Assembly: GCF_030646615.1 (NCBI RefSeq)
Contig: NZ_JAUSLG010000038.1
Location: 62,001-126,000 of the forward strand
Source: Phenylobacterium sp.
GTDB lineage: Bacteria; Pseudomonadota; Alphaproteobacteria; Caulobacterales; Caulobacteraceae
Direction: 5' to 3'
DNA: 64,000 nucleotides
Position 1 is the stretch's first letter. Each line of letters begins with the position of its first letter. Positions 49,267 to 57,699 of the stretch are shown piece after piece. The position numbers and the translations under genes were made by a program. Under the pieces are notes generated by a model, which did not search any database, had not been told where the DNA came from, and was given only the letters and a program-made list of their open reading frames with translations.

Positions 49267-49529
49267 ATCTCTCCGAGCGCCGAGAGATAGAGGTCGAGGA
49301 TGGCCTCTTCCTCCTGCCGCTTGGCGCGGTCCTGTTTGCGCAGGCGGACCACCTTGCGCAGCACCTTGACGTCGAAGCCGTTGCCCTTGGCCTCGGCGAA
49401 GACTTCCTTGATCTGCTCGGCGATCTCGGACTTTTCCAGCTCCAGGCGCTCGATGCGCTCGATGATGCTCTTCAGCTGCCCCTGGGCGGTGGTGTTCAGA
49501 ATGTCGATGTGGGCGCTGTCGTCAGCCAT
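49263..49529 (-). CDS. gapR: GapR family (DUF2312) DNA-binding protein
   Basis: [53 protein letters not shown] is the canonical GapR coiled coil. Confidence 0.95.
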   Translation of the reverse strand: MADDSAHIDILNTTAQGQLKSIIERIERLELEKSEIAEQIKEVFAEAKGNGFDVKVLRKVVRLRKQDRAKRQEEEAILDLYLSALGEI

Positions 49530-49666
49530 GGAAACGCGTCTTCCGAGTCGAGGGTGGTTTGAAGCGCCGGACCCTACCTCGCATCGTCGCCGAACGAAAT
49601 CCGTCTGGAGGTCACAGGCTGAACTCCCCTAGGGTTGTCGCTCGTCATTCGCCAGCGGAGGCCGCC

Positions 49667-50254
49667 ATGACCGACACCCCACGCCACCGACCCACCAAGG
49701 AAGAGGCCGAGGCCGCCGTGCGCACCCTCATCGAGTGGGCCGGGGACGATCCCGACCGGGAGGGCCTGACCGAGACGCCGGGCCGCGTCACCCGCTCCTA
49801 TCGCGAGCTGTTCGCCGGCTATGAGACCGACCCGCGGGAGTATCTGGAGCGCACCTTCGAGGAGGTCGGCGGCTATGACGAGATGGTCGTGCTGCGTGAC
49901 ATCCGGGTGGTCAGCTTCTGCGAGCATCACATGCTGCCGGTGATCGGCCGGGCCCATGTGGGCTATCTGCCCACCAACCGGGTGGTCGGCATCTCCAAGC
50001 TCGCCCGGGTGGTCCATGGCTTCGCCCGTCGGCTGCAGATCCAGGAGAAGCTCACCGCCGAGATCGCCGGCGCCATCCAGGACATCCTGCGCCCCAAGGG
50101 AGTGGGCGTGCTGATCGAGGCCGAGCACTCCTGCATGACCATGCGCGGGGTGAATACGCCCGGCTCGACGCTCACCACCTCGACCCTGCTGGGCGAACTG
50201 CGCGACGACCCCCGCACCCGCCAGGAATTCCTGGAGCTGGTCCGCGGCCGGTGA
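49667..50254 (+). CDS. folE: GTP cyclohydrolase I
   Basis: [46 protein letters not shown]. Confidence 0.97.
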   Translation: MTDTPRHRPTKEEAEAAVRTLIEWAGDDPDREGLTETPGRVTRSYRELFAGYETDPREYLERTFEEVGGYDEMVVLRDIRVVSFCEHHMLPVIGRAHVGYLPTNRVVGISKLARVVHGFARRLQIQEKLTAEIAGAIQDILRPKGVGVLIEAEHSCMTMRGVNTPGSTLTTSTLLGELRDDPRTRQEFLELVRGR

Positions 50255-50381
50255 GGCGCGGCGCGCAGCGCGACAAAGATGAACCACGAAGGACACAAAG
50301 GGCGCGAAGGCTCAGCACCGCCGCCCCTTTGTGGTCTTCGTGTCCTTCGTGGTTGAACAGGAAGGCGCCTGCGGCGCGCCA
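50254..50381. repeat. Long dyad-symmetric intergenic repeat, copy 2
   Basis: AACCACGAAGGACAC (50282-50296) pairs perfectly with GTGTCCTTCGTGGTT (50340-50354); flanked by GCGCGCAGCGCG and GCGCCTGCGGCGC as in copy 1. Confidence 0.75.
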
Positions 50382-50386
50382 GGTCT

Positions 50387-50989
50387 CTAAAGGAGGCCGT
50401 GGGCCTCGAGGGCGGGGCGCAGGGCCGCCGGGTCGGTGAAGTGGTGGGTGTTCAGGCCAAAGGCCTTGGCCGCGGCGATATTGGCCGCGCTGTCGTCCAC
50501 GAACAGGATGTCGCCGGCCGCATGGCCGAACCGCTCGCAGGCGATGGCGTAGATGCGCGGGTCGGGCTTGATCAGCTTCTCTTCGGCCGAGACCACATAG
50601 CCCTCCAGGCGGGCAAAGGCCGGGCTCATGGCGATGACCCCGTCAAACACCTCATGGGACATGTTGGTCAGGCCAAACTGCGGCACGCCGGCCGCGTGCA
50701 GGGCCTCGATGGCGTCTTCGGTCTCGGCGATGGTTCCGGAAAACATCTCCCACCACCGCGCCTCCCAGGCGAGGATCTGCGCCGCGTATTCCGGGAAGCG
50801 CGCGACCAGGGCCTTGCGGTTGTCTTCGAAGGTGACGCCCAGGTCGTGGTTCACATGCCAGACCATGGTGCAGACATGCGAAAGGAACCGGTCGCGTTCG
50901 ACCGGCTCCGGAAAGATTTTGGAATAGAGCGTCTTCGGGTCCCAGCGGACCACGACATTGCCGATATCCCAGAGGACCGCCTTGGCCAT
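50387..50989 (-). CDS. HAD-family hydrolase (phosphatase/haloacid dehalogenase-like)
   Basis: AVLWDIGNVVVRWDP; FGLTNMS; KPDPRIYAIACERFGHAAGDILFVDDSAANIAAAKAFGL. Confidence 0.93.
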   Translation of the reverse strand: MAKAVLWDIGNVVVRWDPKTLYSKIFPEPVERDRFLSHVCTMVWHVNHDLGVTFEDNRKALVARFPEYAAQILAWEARWWEMFSGTIAETEDAIEALHAAGVPQFGLTNMSHEVFDGVIAMSPAFARLEGYVVSAEEKLIKPDPRIYAIACERFGHAAGDILFVDDSAANIAAAKAFGLNTHHFTDPAALRPALEAHGLL

Positions 50990-51008
50990 CTCCGGGAGCC
51001 GGCCGCGC

Positions 51009-51134
51009 TTAGCCCTGCTTGGCTTTGAAGCGCGGGTCCGTCTTGTTGATGACGTAGACCACGCCCTTGCGGCGAACGAGCTTGCAGTCGCGGTGACGCG
51101 TCTTCAGCGACTTCAGCGAGCTTCTGACCTTCAT
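51009..51134 (-). CDS. rpmJ: 50S ribosomal protein L36
   Basis: Read directly from reverse strand: [41 protein letters not shown]; too short for the supplied ORF track. Confidence 0.95.
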   Translation of the reverse strand: MKVRSSLKSLKTRHRDCKLVRRKGVVYVINKTDPRFKAKQG

Positions 51135-51329
51135 GAGCTTGTCTTCGCGCGTCGCCGCGCGCCGTCTTCCAGAGGGTTACCAACAGAGCGGGCGCATATA
51201 CGGGGCGAGGCCTTGGGAGTCAACGGGGCGTCGCATCCGGGCCCTGCCGCCCCTGGTCTGGCTTGCGGCGCCGGCCCAAAGGCGCGAGGCTTCTCCCATA
51301 AGAATTAAGTCATGGGAGGATCATTCATT

Positions 51330-52145
51330 ATGTCTGCGACCATTAATCCGAACGGAACCCTGAAGGGCAAGACCGCCCTGGTCACCGGCGCCAGCCGCGG
51401 CATCGGCGAGGCCATCGCCGCGCGCCTGGCCATGGAAGGCGCCAAGGTCGTCGTCTCGGCCCGCACCGCCCAGGAGGGCGAGAGCCGCCTGCCCGGGACG
51501 CTCGCCCACACGGTCGAGCGCCTGAAGGCGGCCGGCGCCGAGGCCGTCCTGGTCAAGGCCGACCTCGCCCAGGCGTCTGAGCGCGAGCGGCTGGTCGAGG
51601 AGGCCGAAGCCGCCTTTGGCCCCATCGACATCCTGATCAACAACGCCGCCATCACTTATTTCATGCCGGTCCAGGACTTCACCGAGAAGCGCTTCAAGCT
51701 GATGATGGAGGTGCAGGTCTATGCGCCCTTCCATCTGGCCCAGCTGGTCATGCCCGGCATGCGCCAGAAGGGCTGGGGCTCGATCGTCAACATCTCCTCG
51801 CCGGCCGGCATCCATCCCAAACAGCCCTATTCCGGCGGCCGCGGCGGCACGGTCTATGGCCTGTGCAAGGCGGCCCTGGAGCGGTTCACGACAGGCCTGG
51901 CGTCCGAGGTCCAGGGCGACGGGATCGCGGTCAATGTGGTCTCGCCGGGCCTGGTCGACACCCCCGGCGTGGCGGTGCACGGCCTGATCAATGAGCAGAC
52001 CAAGGACCGGGTGCAGCCCATCGAGTTCATCGCCGAGGCCGTCTATCAGCTGGCCAAGGCCGATGCGAAATCCATGACCGGACGGGTGGACTATGCCGAG
52101 CCCCTGCTCAAGGAGCTGGGGATCAAGCCGTCCGAACTGGTCTGA
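51330..52145 (+). CDS. SDR family oxidoreductase
   Basis: KTALVTGASRGIGEAIAARLAMEGAKVVVSAR; INNAAI; YGLCKAALERFT. Confidence 0.92.
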   Translation: MSATINPNGTLKGKTALVTGASRGIGEAIAARLAMEGAKVVVSARTAQEGESRLPGTLAHTVERLKAAGAEAVLVKADLAQASERERLVEEAEAAFGPIDILINNAAITYFMPVQDFTEKRFKLMMEVQVYAPFHLAQLVMPGMRQKGWGSIVNISSPAGIHPKQPYSGGRGGTVYGLCKAALERFTTGLASEVQGDGIAVNVVSPGLVDTPGVAVHGLINEQTKDRVQPIEFIAEAVYQLAKADAKSMTGRVDYAEPLLKELGIKPSELV

Positions 52146-52150
52146 GGAAT

Positions 52151-53170
52151 CTAGTCTTCAAGGAGGGCCTGGAAGGCTGGCGAGAGCCGCTCTTCCAGGC
52201 CCTTTTTCGTGTGGATGAGGAAGCGGGCGGGGATGTCGTGGGCCGCGCAGAGCGCCAGGCCCTCGTCCGCCCCCGCCACCGACAGCAGGGTGCACCAGGC
52301 GTCGGCGACCATGGCCTGGGGGTGCAGCACGCTGACGCAGCCTACGCCGCTCTCGCTGGGCCGGCCGGTGCGGGGATCGAGGGTATGGGCGAGGCGCCGG
52401 CCCTCATGGATCATATAGCGGCGGTAGTCGCCCGAGGTGGCCACTGACAGGCCGCACAGGGCCAGCAGGATCGGCGTCTGGCTTTCGACCTCGCCCTCCA
52501 GCCGCTCCAGGGCCACCCACCAGGGCTGGCCGTCGGGCTTGAGCCCCTCGCCGCGCAACTCGCCGCCGACCTCCAGCAGGAAGTCACGCACCCCAAGACG
52601 CAGGAGCGCGCGGGCCGCCTCATCGACCCCGAACCCCTTGGCGACGCCTGACAGGTCCAGGCTAAGGCCCCCCGGCTGGCGCAGCCGGCGACCGACGGGA
52701 TCGAAGTCGAGTCGCGCCCAGCCGGCCCCAGCCAGGGCGTCGGCGACCATCTCGTCCGTCGGCGGCGTGGCCACCGGTCCCGGCGGCCCGAATCCCCAGA
52801 GATCCGTCAGGCGCCCGACCGTGGGGTCGAAGGCCCCCCGGCCCAGGGCCGCCATCCCCAGGGCGCAGGCCATCACCTGGGCGAAGCCTTGGGGCAGGTC
52901 CTGCCAGGCGCCGGCCGGGGCGCGGTTGAAGGCGCTGATATGGGAGGCCGGCTCCCAGGTGCTCATCTCCGCGACCACACGGTCCAGGCGGTCCTGGACC
53001 GTGCGGGCCAGGACCTGGGCGCCAAGGCCCGGCAGGGTGATCGCCCGGAGCGTCCAGGTCACGCCCATGGCGACGCCGGAGGCTTCCACCTCCAGCCCGC
53101 CGGCCTGGGGCGCCAGATCCTCAGGCAGGGTCAGGGGCACGGCGACCCGGTGTTCAGGGCCGGCGCGCAC
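52151..53170 (-). CDS. apbE: FAD:protein FMN transferase (ApbE family); start uncertain
   Basis: MGVTWTLRA; MSTWEPASHISAFNRA; GLSLDLSGVAKGFGVDEAARALLRLGVRDFLLEVGGELRGEG; HTLDPRTGRP. Confidence 0.93.
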   Translation of the reverse strand: MRAGPEHRVAVPLTLPEDLAPQAGGLEVEASGVAMGVTWTLRAITLPGLGAQVLARTVQDRLDRVVAEMSTWEPASHISAFNRAPAGAWQDLPQGFAQVMACALGMAALGRGAFDPTVGRLTDLWGFGPPGPVATPPTDEMVADALAGAGWARLDFDPVGRRLRQPGGLSLDLSGVAKGFGVDEAARALLRLGVRDFLLEVGGELRGEGLKPDGQPWWVALERLEGEVESQTPILLALCGLSVATSGDYRRYMIHEGRRLAHTLDPRTGRPSESGVGCVSVLHPQAMVADAWCTLLSVAGADEGLALCAAHDIPARFLIHTKKGLEERLSPAFQALLED

Positions 53171-53199
53171 CGATGAGGGAGCCTGGGAAGCCAACCGGC

Positions 53200-54018
53200 C
53201 TATTCCGGCAGGACTTCCAGGGTGCCGACATAGACCGCCATGCGCTCGGCGCCCTCGATCGGGCTCTTGCCGCCCCGCACCTCGGCCTCCATCCAGTACA
53301 TGCCCGGCTCCGCCCAATTGATCTCCAGCAGGCCGTCGGCGGCGGTGGTGAGCTTCATCTCGCCCGGATCGTCGCGATAGCGGCCGGCGCCGCGGATTAC
53401 GGTGACCTCGACGCCCGGAGCCGGCTGACCGTCGAGCAGCAGGCGGAACTGCGCCGTCTCGCCAGCGAACAGGTCGTTGGGATGGGTGACCGGGGCCAGC
53501 TCCAGGCCCTTGCCGGTCGGCGCCAGGGCCTCGGTGGTGGGCTCGCCCACGGTGGCGAAGGTTTCGATACGGCGCTGGGAGTGGGTGATCTTGATGTCGG
53601 TGGCCTCGGCCGGGATGGCGGTGGGCAGATCAGCGGCCGCCCCGCGCCAGCGCTTCTGCTCGCCGGCCAGCTTGTAGGAGGCCATGACGCCATCGCCGAC
53701 GCTGGCGATGCGATAGGTGCCGGGCTTGGAAAGCTGGACATCGAAGGTCGAGCGATACTTGCCGGTCGCCGCATTCTGGTGGGGCACAGCGGCACCGTCA
53801 GGGCCGGTGATGACCAGGCCGTCCAGGCGCATGGGCACATGCTCGAAGACGAACAGGTCGTTGGACACCGCCGCATCGACGGTCACCCAGGGATCGGTCC
53901 CCGACAGCACGGTCATGGAGGGCAGCATCCACTGCCGGTGGGCCTGGGCGGCCATGGGGGCGGCCAGCATGGCGGTGAGCGCCGCAGCGGCGCAAAGAGG
54001 GCGAAGCAGGGTCTTCAT
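53200..54018 (-). CDS. DUF4198 domain-containing periplasmic protein
   Basis: Signal peptide, AHRQWMLPSMTVLSGTDPWVTVDAAVSNDLFVFEHVPMRLDGL. Confidence 0.9.
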   Translation of the reverse strand: MKTLLRPLCAAAALTAMLAAPMAAQAHRQWMLPSMTVLSGTDPWVTVDAAVSNDLFVFEHVPMRLDGLVITGPDGAAVPHQNAATGKYRSTFDVQLSKPGTYRIASVGDGVMASYKLAGEQKRWRGAAADLPTAIPAEATDIKITHSQRRIETFATVGEPTTEALAPTGKGLELAPVTHPNDLFAGETAQFRLLLDGQPAPGVEVTVIRGAGRYRDDPGEMKLTTAADGLLEINWAEPGMYWMEAEVRGGKSPIEGAERMAVYVGTLEVLPE

Positions 54019-54052
54019 GGCGCGTCTCTCCGGAATTCTGTTGAAAGGGGGA

Positions 54053-54568
54053 TCAGGGCTTGAGGCTGAGGCTGACGACGCCGAGCTCGGTCTCGCCCTT
54101 GGCCTGGCCGCTGGCGGCGGCCTGGGGCGGCCACTGGAAGGGGATGCGGACCATTTCGCGGCCGCCGACCTCGCGGGCGGCTTCCACCACCAGATTGTAC
54201 TGGCCGGCCGGAAGCGTGCCGAGCGGCGCCTTGCCGCCGACGAACTTTACCTGATGACGGCCCGGCGCCTTGGTGGCGCCGCTGACGCCGTCGGCCGGCA
54301 GGGTCATGGCCCGCCCCGCCCGGCGCCACCACTGGCGCATGTCCTTCAGCCAGGTCTCGCCTTCGCTGTTCCTGAGCTTGATGTCGTACCAGACCGCCAG
54401 GGTCTTCACCGCGCTCTGGTCCGGCTTCTCGACCCAGATGGCCACATAGGGATTGTGGTACTCGGCCACCGACATGCGCGGGATTTCCACACTGAGGTTC
54501 AGCTCGGCGGCGGCGGCCGGGGCGGCCATCAGACCGGTAAGAACGGCGGCGGAGGCAAGTCGGCGCAT
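54053..54568 (-). CDS. DUF2271 domain-containing periplasmic protein with flavinylation-like motif
   Basis: Signal peptide; LNLSVEIPRMSVAEYHNPYVAIWVEKPDQSAVKTLAVWYD; DGVSGAT at 54272-54292. Confidence 0.9.
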   Translation of the reverse strand: MRRLASAAVLTGLMAAPAAAAELNLSVEIPRMSVAEYHNPYVAIWVEKPDQSAVKTLAVWYDIKLRNSEGETWLKDMRQWWRRAGRAMTLPADGVSGATKAPGRHQVKFVGGKAPLGTLPAGQYNLVVEAAREVGGREMVRIPFQWPPQAAASGQAKGETELGVVSLSLKP

Positions 54569-54582
54569 GGGCGAAGATCCGT

Positions 54583-55269
54583 TCAGTGAATGAAGAGCAG
54601 GGCGAGCAGCAGGGGAATGATCAGGCCCGCCCCCACCAGGGGCCAGGTGGAGCGGCGGGCGTGAGAGTGCAGTTGCAGCAGGATCAGGCCGGTGACGCAG
54701 AAGACCACGCACCCGACGGCGAAGATGTCGAGGAACCACATCCAGGCCACCCCGGTGTTGCGGCCCTTGTGCAGATCATTGAGGTAGGCGACCACGCCGC
54801 GATCGGTGCGCTCATAGATGACCTCGCCCACCTCCGTGTCGAGGCTCAGCCAGGCGTCGCCGCCAGGCCGCGGCAGGGCGAGATAGGCCTCGCCCGCCGA
54901 CCATTCCGGCGCAGCGTCGGCCGGCAGGCTCACCTTCAATTGGTCGCCGATCCAGGCGCGTACGGGCTCGGGCAGAGGAGCCTCCTGCGCCTCCGCAGCC
55001 TGCGCCAGGGCCAGGAGATCGGCCGGCAGCTCGGCCGTCCGCTCGCTCACCCGCGGCGTGGCCGGGATGGAGCCCGCATGGTTGAGCGTAATGCCCGTGA
55101 TGGCGAACAGCAGCATGCCGATCAGGCAGATGGCCGCGCTGATCCAGTGCCAGCGCAGGGTCTGGCGCAGGAAGCCAGCTCTCCGTTGCGCCTGACGCTT
55201 GGCCCGGGCGCGCGCCTCGGCGGCGTCAGGGGCCGCTGAGGCTGCGCCTAGCCGTTCAGAAGTCGACAT
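54583..55269 (-). CDS. PepSY-associated TM helix protein
   Basis: LRWHWISAAICLIGMLLFAITGITLNHAG...LNDLHKGRNTGVAWMWFLDIFAVGCVVFCVTGLILLQLHSHARR; several TM helices with flanking His. Confidence 0.9.
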   Translation of the reverse strand: MSTSERLGAASAAPDAAEARARAKRQAQRRAGFLRQTLRWHWISAAICLIGMLLFAITGITLNHAGSIPATPRVSERTAELPADLLALAQAAEAQEAPLPEPVRAWIGDQLKVSLPADAAPEWSAGEAYLALPRPGGDAWLSLDTEVGEVIYERTDRGVVAYLNDLHKGRNTGVAWMWFLDIFAVGCVVFCVTGLILLQLHSHARRSTWPLVGAGLIIPLLLALLFIH

Positions 55270-57409
55270 TCACCGAAACCCACAGCCGCCGCGGCTCCTG
55301 GTTGATGGCGTACTCGCCCGCATAGGCCGTGGTCGCGCCGTTCGCATAGGGCAGATAAGACACGAAGTCCTTGTCGAACAGGTTGTAGATGGTGGCGTTC
55401 ACCCGGACATTTTCCGCCACCTGGTAGCTGCCGCCCAGATGGAAGAGGCTGTAGCCCTTGTAGTCGCCCAGGGCGTCCTGAGCGGCGCCGGCGCCACGAT
55501 AGCGCTCGGAGCGCACCTCGGTCCGCACCCAGGCGTTCAGCTTGTCCGTGGCGCGCCAACGGACGCTGCCGTTCAGCATGTGCTCGGGCGTATTCACCAG
55601 GGGCTCGCCCGCCGAGGGGCCGCTTTTCTGCTCGCTGTCGGTGTAGGTGTAGTTGCCCGAGACCGTCCAATCGGGGCTGAAGGCGTAGCGGGCCGCTACC
55701 TCGGCCCCGCGGGTCACCGCCTCGTCGATGTTCACCGTCTGGCCATAGAGATCGACCCGGGGGAAGGCGCCATAGTCCACGCAACCGGGGCGATTGGGGC
55801 TGCCGGCGAAGGAACAGTTGGGCAGGCCGGGGCCTGAGGCGATCTTGTCCTCGAACTCGCTGTTGAACAGGGTCAGGTTGGCGTCAAAGCCGGCGCCATT
55901 GTCGAAATAGACCCCGACCTCGGCGGTCGTGCTGGTTTCCGGCTGCAGGGTCGGCGTGCCGATGGTCGGCACTGTGCCCTGGGCGGTGAAGCCCGTGATG
56001 CCCGAGGCGATCTGGTCCAGGCGCGGGGTCTTGAAGCCGCGGCTGACCCCGCCCTTCACCGTCCAGGCGTCGTTAGCCGTCCAGACCAGATAGGCCCGGG
56101 GGCTGGTCTGGCCGCCGAACTTGGAATGGTCGTCGTGCCGGACGCCGACCGTGAGGGCGAGATTGTCCAGCAGGCGCCATTCGTCCTCGGCGAACACCGC
56201 CCATTGGGTGTGCTCATAGGTGTCGACGGCCACCCCATCGACCATCTCGGCCTCCCACCACTGGCCGCCCACGGTGAAGGCGTGCGCCCCCATCTCCGTG
56301 GCCAGACGGGTGTTGAAGATGGTGTTGGTGGCCTCCAGCGTGCGCGGGTCGCCGGCGGTCTTGCCGGGCGTGCCCGGCGGGATGGTCCGCCCGATCGTCG
56401 TGGTGGTGTTGCGCACCACGTCCGAGGTGATCAGGCCGATGGGCGAGCGCCAGTCATGGGCCAGGCCGTATTGCTCGCGCTCGAAGCGCAGCTCGGGACC
56501 GTAGCCCCCCTGGACCGTGCCGGTGCCGAGCTGGCTGTCGGAATTGTCATAGGATTGTTCGGCCACATCGACATCCAGCCACAGGTCGTGGTCGGCGGCG
56601 GGCGTGAAGCTCAGCCGGCCGCCCAGGGTCCAGATGTCGGCCTCCACCGGGCTGGGCCCGCGCTTGGACACCTCGACCGGCTGGCCGTTGGCGTCCACAT
56701 AGGCGAGATCGGAGGCGTCGCGCTTGAAGAGGCTGCCGCGCAGCGCCAGGCCCAGCAGGTCCGGGATGATCGGGCCATCGACATAGGCCTCGGCGCCATA
56801 GCTGGCGCCGAACTGGTCATCGCTCTGCAAGGTCCCCTGCACGGTCGTCGCCGCCCGCCAGCGGTCGCCGACCCGGCGGGTGATGATGTTGACCACGCCG
56901 CCCATGGCGTCGGAGCCATAGAGGGTCGACATCGGCCCGCGGACCACCTCGATCCGCTCGATGGCCGAGGTGGGCGGCATGAAGCTGGTGGAGGTTTCGC
57001 CAAAGCCATTGGGCGTCACATTGCCCGCCGCGTTCTGACGGCGGCCGTCGATCAGCACCAGGGTATAGTCGCTGGGCATGCCGCGGATCGAGATGTTCAG
57101 GCCGCCGGTCTTGCCGACGCCATCGCCCACATCGACGCCTTCGACGTCCGCCAGGGCCTCGGCGAGGCTCGAGAATCGCTTGGTCTGCAGGGCTTCGCGG
57201 GTGATCACGCTGACCGATGCGGGCGCCTCGACCAGCTTGCGTTCGAAGGCCGAGGCGGTGACCACCAGCTGCTCGACTTCGGCGGCGTCATTGGCGGAGT
57301 CCAGCGCGCTGGGGGCCTGGGCGACAGCGGCGCTCCCGGCGGCGATCCCGAGGCTGACGACGGAGCAAAAGAGACTGCGGCGAAGGCCACTGCGACGGAA
57401 ACCGGACAT
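55256..57409 (-). CDS. TonB-dependent receptor
   Basis: Plug domain RFSSLAEALADVEGVDVGDGVGKTGGLNISIRGMPSDYTLVLIDGRRQN...IERIEVVRGPMSTLYGSDAMGGVVNIITRR; C-terminal aromatic end VSVNVDF. Confidence 0.96.
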   Translation of the reverse strand: MSGFRRSGLRRSLFCSVVSLGIAAGSAAVAQAPSALDSANDAAEVEQLVVTASAFERKLVEAPASVSVITREALQTKRFSSLAEALADVEGVDVGDGVGKTGGLNISIRGMPSDYTLVLIDGRRQNAAGNVTPNGFGETSTSFMPPTSAIERIEVVRGPMSTLYGSDAMGGVVNIITRRVGDRWRAATTVQGTLQSDDQFGASYGAEAYVDGPIIPDLLGLALRGSLFKRDASDLAYVDANGQPVEVSKRGPSPVEADIWTLGGRLSFTPAADHDLWLDVDVAEQSYDNSDSQLGTGTVQGGYGPELRFEREQYGLAHDWRSPIGLITSDVVRNTTTTIGRTIPPGTPGKTAGDPRTLEATNTIFNTRLATEMGAHAFTVGGQWWEAEMVDGVAVDTYEHTQWAVFAEDEWRLLDNLALTVGVRHDDHSKFGGQTSPRAYLVWTANDAWTVKGGVSRGFKTPRLDQIASGITGFTAQGTVPTIGTPTLQPETSTTAEVGVYFDNGAGFDANLTLFNSEFEDKIASGPGLPNCSFAGSPNRPGCVDYGAFPRVDLYGQTVNIDEAVTRGAEVAARYAFSPDWTVSGNYTYTDSEQKSGPSAGEPLVNTPEHMLNGSVRWRATDKLNAWVRTEVRSERYRGAGAAQDALGDYKGYSLFHLGGSYQVAENVRVNATIYNLFDKDFVSYLPYANGATTAYAGEYAINQEPRRLWVSVNVDF

Positions 57410-57478
57410 AAACGAGACGACCCTACTGACTTGCGACTGGCTCGCACTAGCAAGGCCTTTCCGAGGCCACAAGTTTTT

Positions 57479-57493
57479 TGCGATTAATTCTCA
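57479..57493. promoter_or_regulatory. Candidate Fur-type box upstream of TonB receptor
   Basis: TGCGATTAATTCTCA (reverse TGAGAATTAATCGCA), imperfect 7-1-7 dyad, 70 bp upstream of ATG. Confidence 0.5.
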
Positions 57494-57605
57494 CCCTCGC
57501 GGCAAGATTTCCTCGCCGCCGCGCGGAACCCGCAGGGTCCTTCAGGCTTTCATTGTCCGCAGGCGAGGTTGTGATCCCCCCCACCAATCTCGCCTAGCGT
57601 CCTGA

Positions 57606-57633
57606 AGCCCCGGGCCTGCAAAGGCCCGGGGCT
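57606..57633. terminator. 12-bp perfect hairpin with GCAA tetraloop
   Basis: AGCCCCGGGCCT-gcaa-AGGCCCGGGGCT. Confidence 0.5.
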
Positions 57634-57648
57634 CTCCATATCGGCCCC

Positions 57649-57666
57649 ATCACGCGATCGCGTGAT
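57649..57666. promoter_or_regulatory. 18-bp perfect palindrome, candidate operator
   Basis: ATCACGCGATCGCGTGAT, 33 bp upstream of ATG 57700 (27 bp upstream of alternative start 57694). Confidence 0.55.
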
Positions 57667-57699
57667 TGAGGCGTAGGCCAAGGAGACCTAGGATTGGCC

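Noticed and set aside
56126-57487. 453-aa plus-strand ORF opposite the TonB receptor
   Set aside because: Antisense shadow ORF; composition low-information and opposite strand gene is unambiguous.
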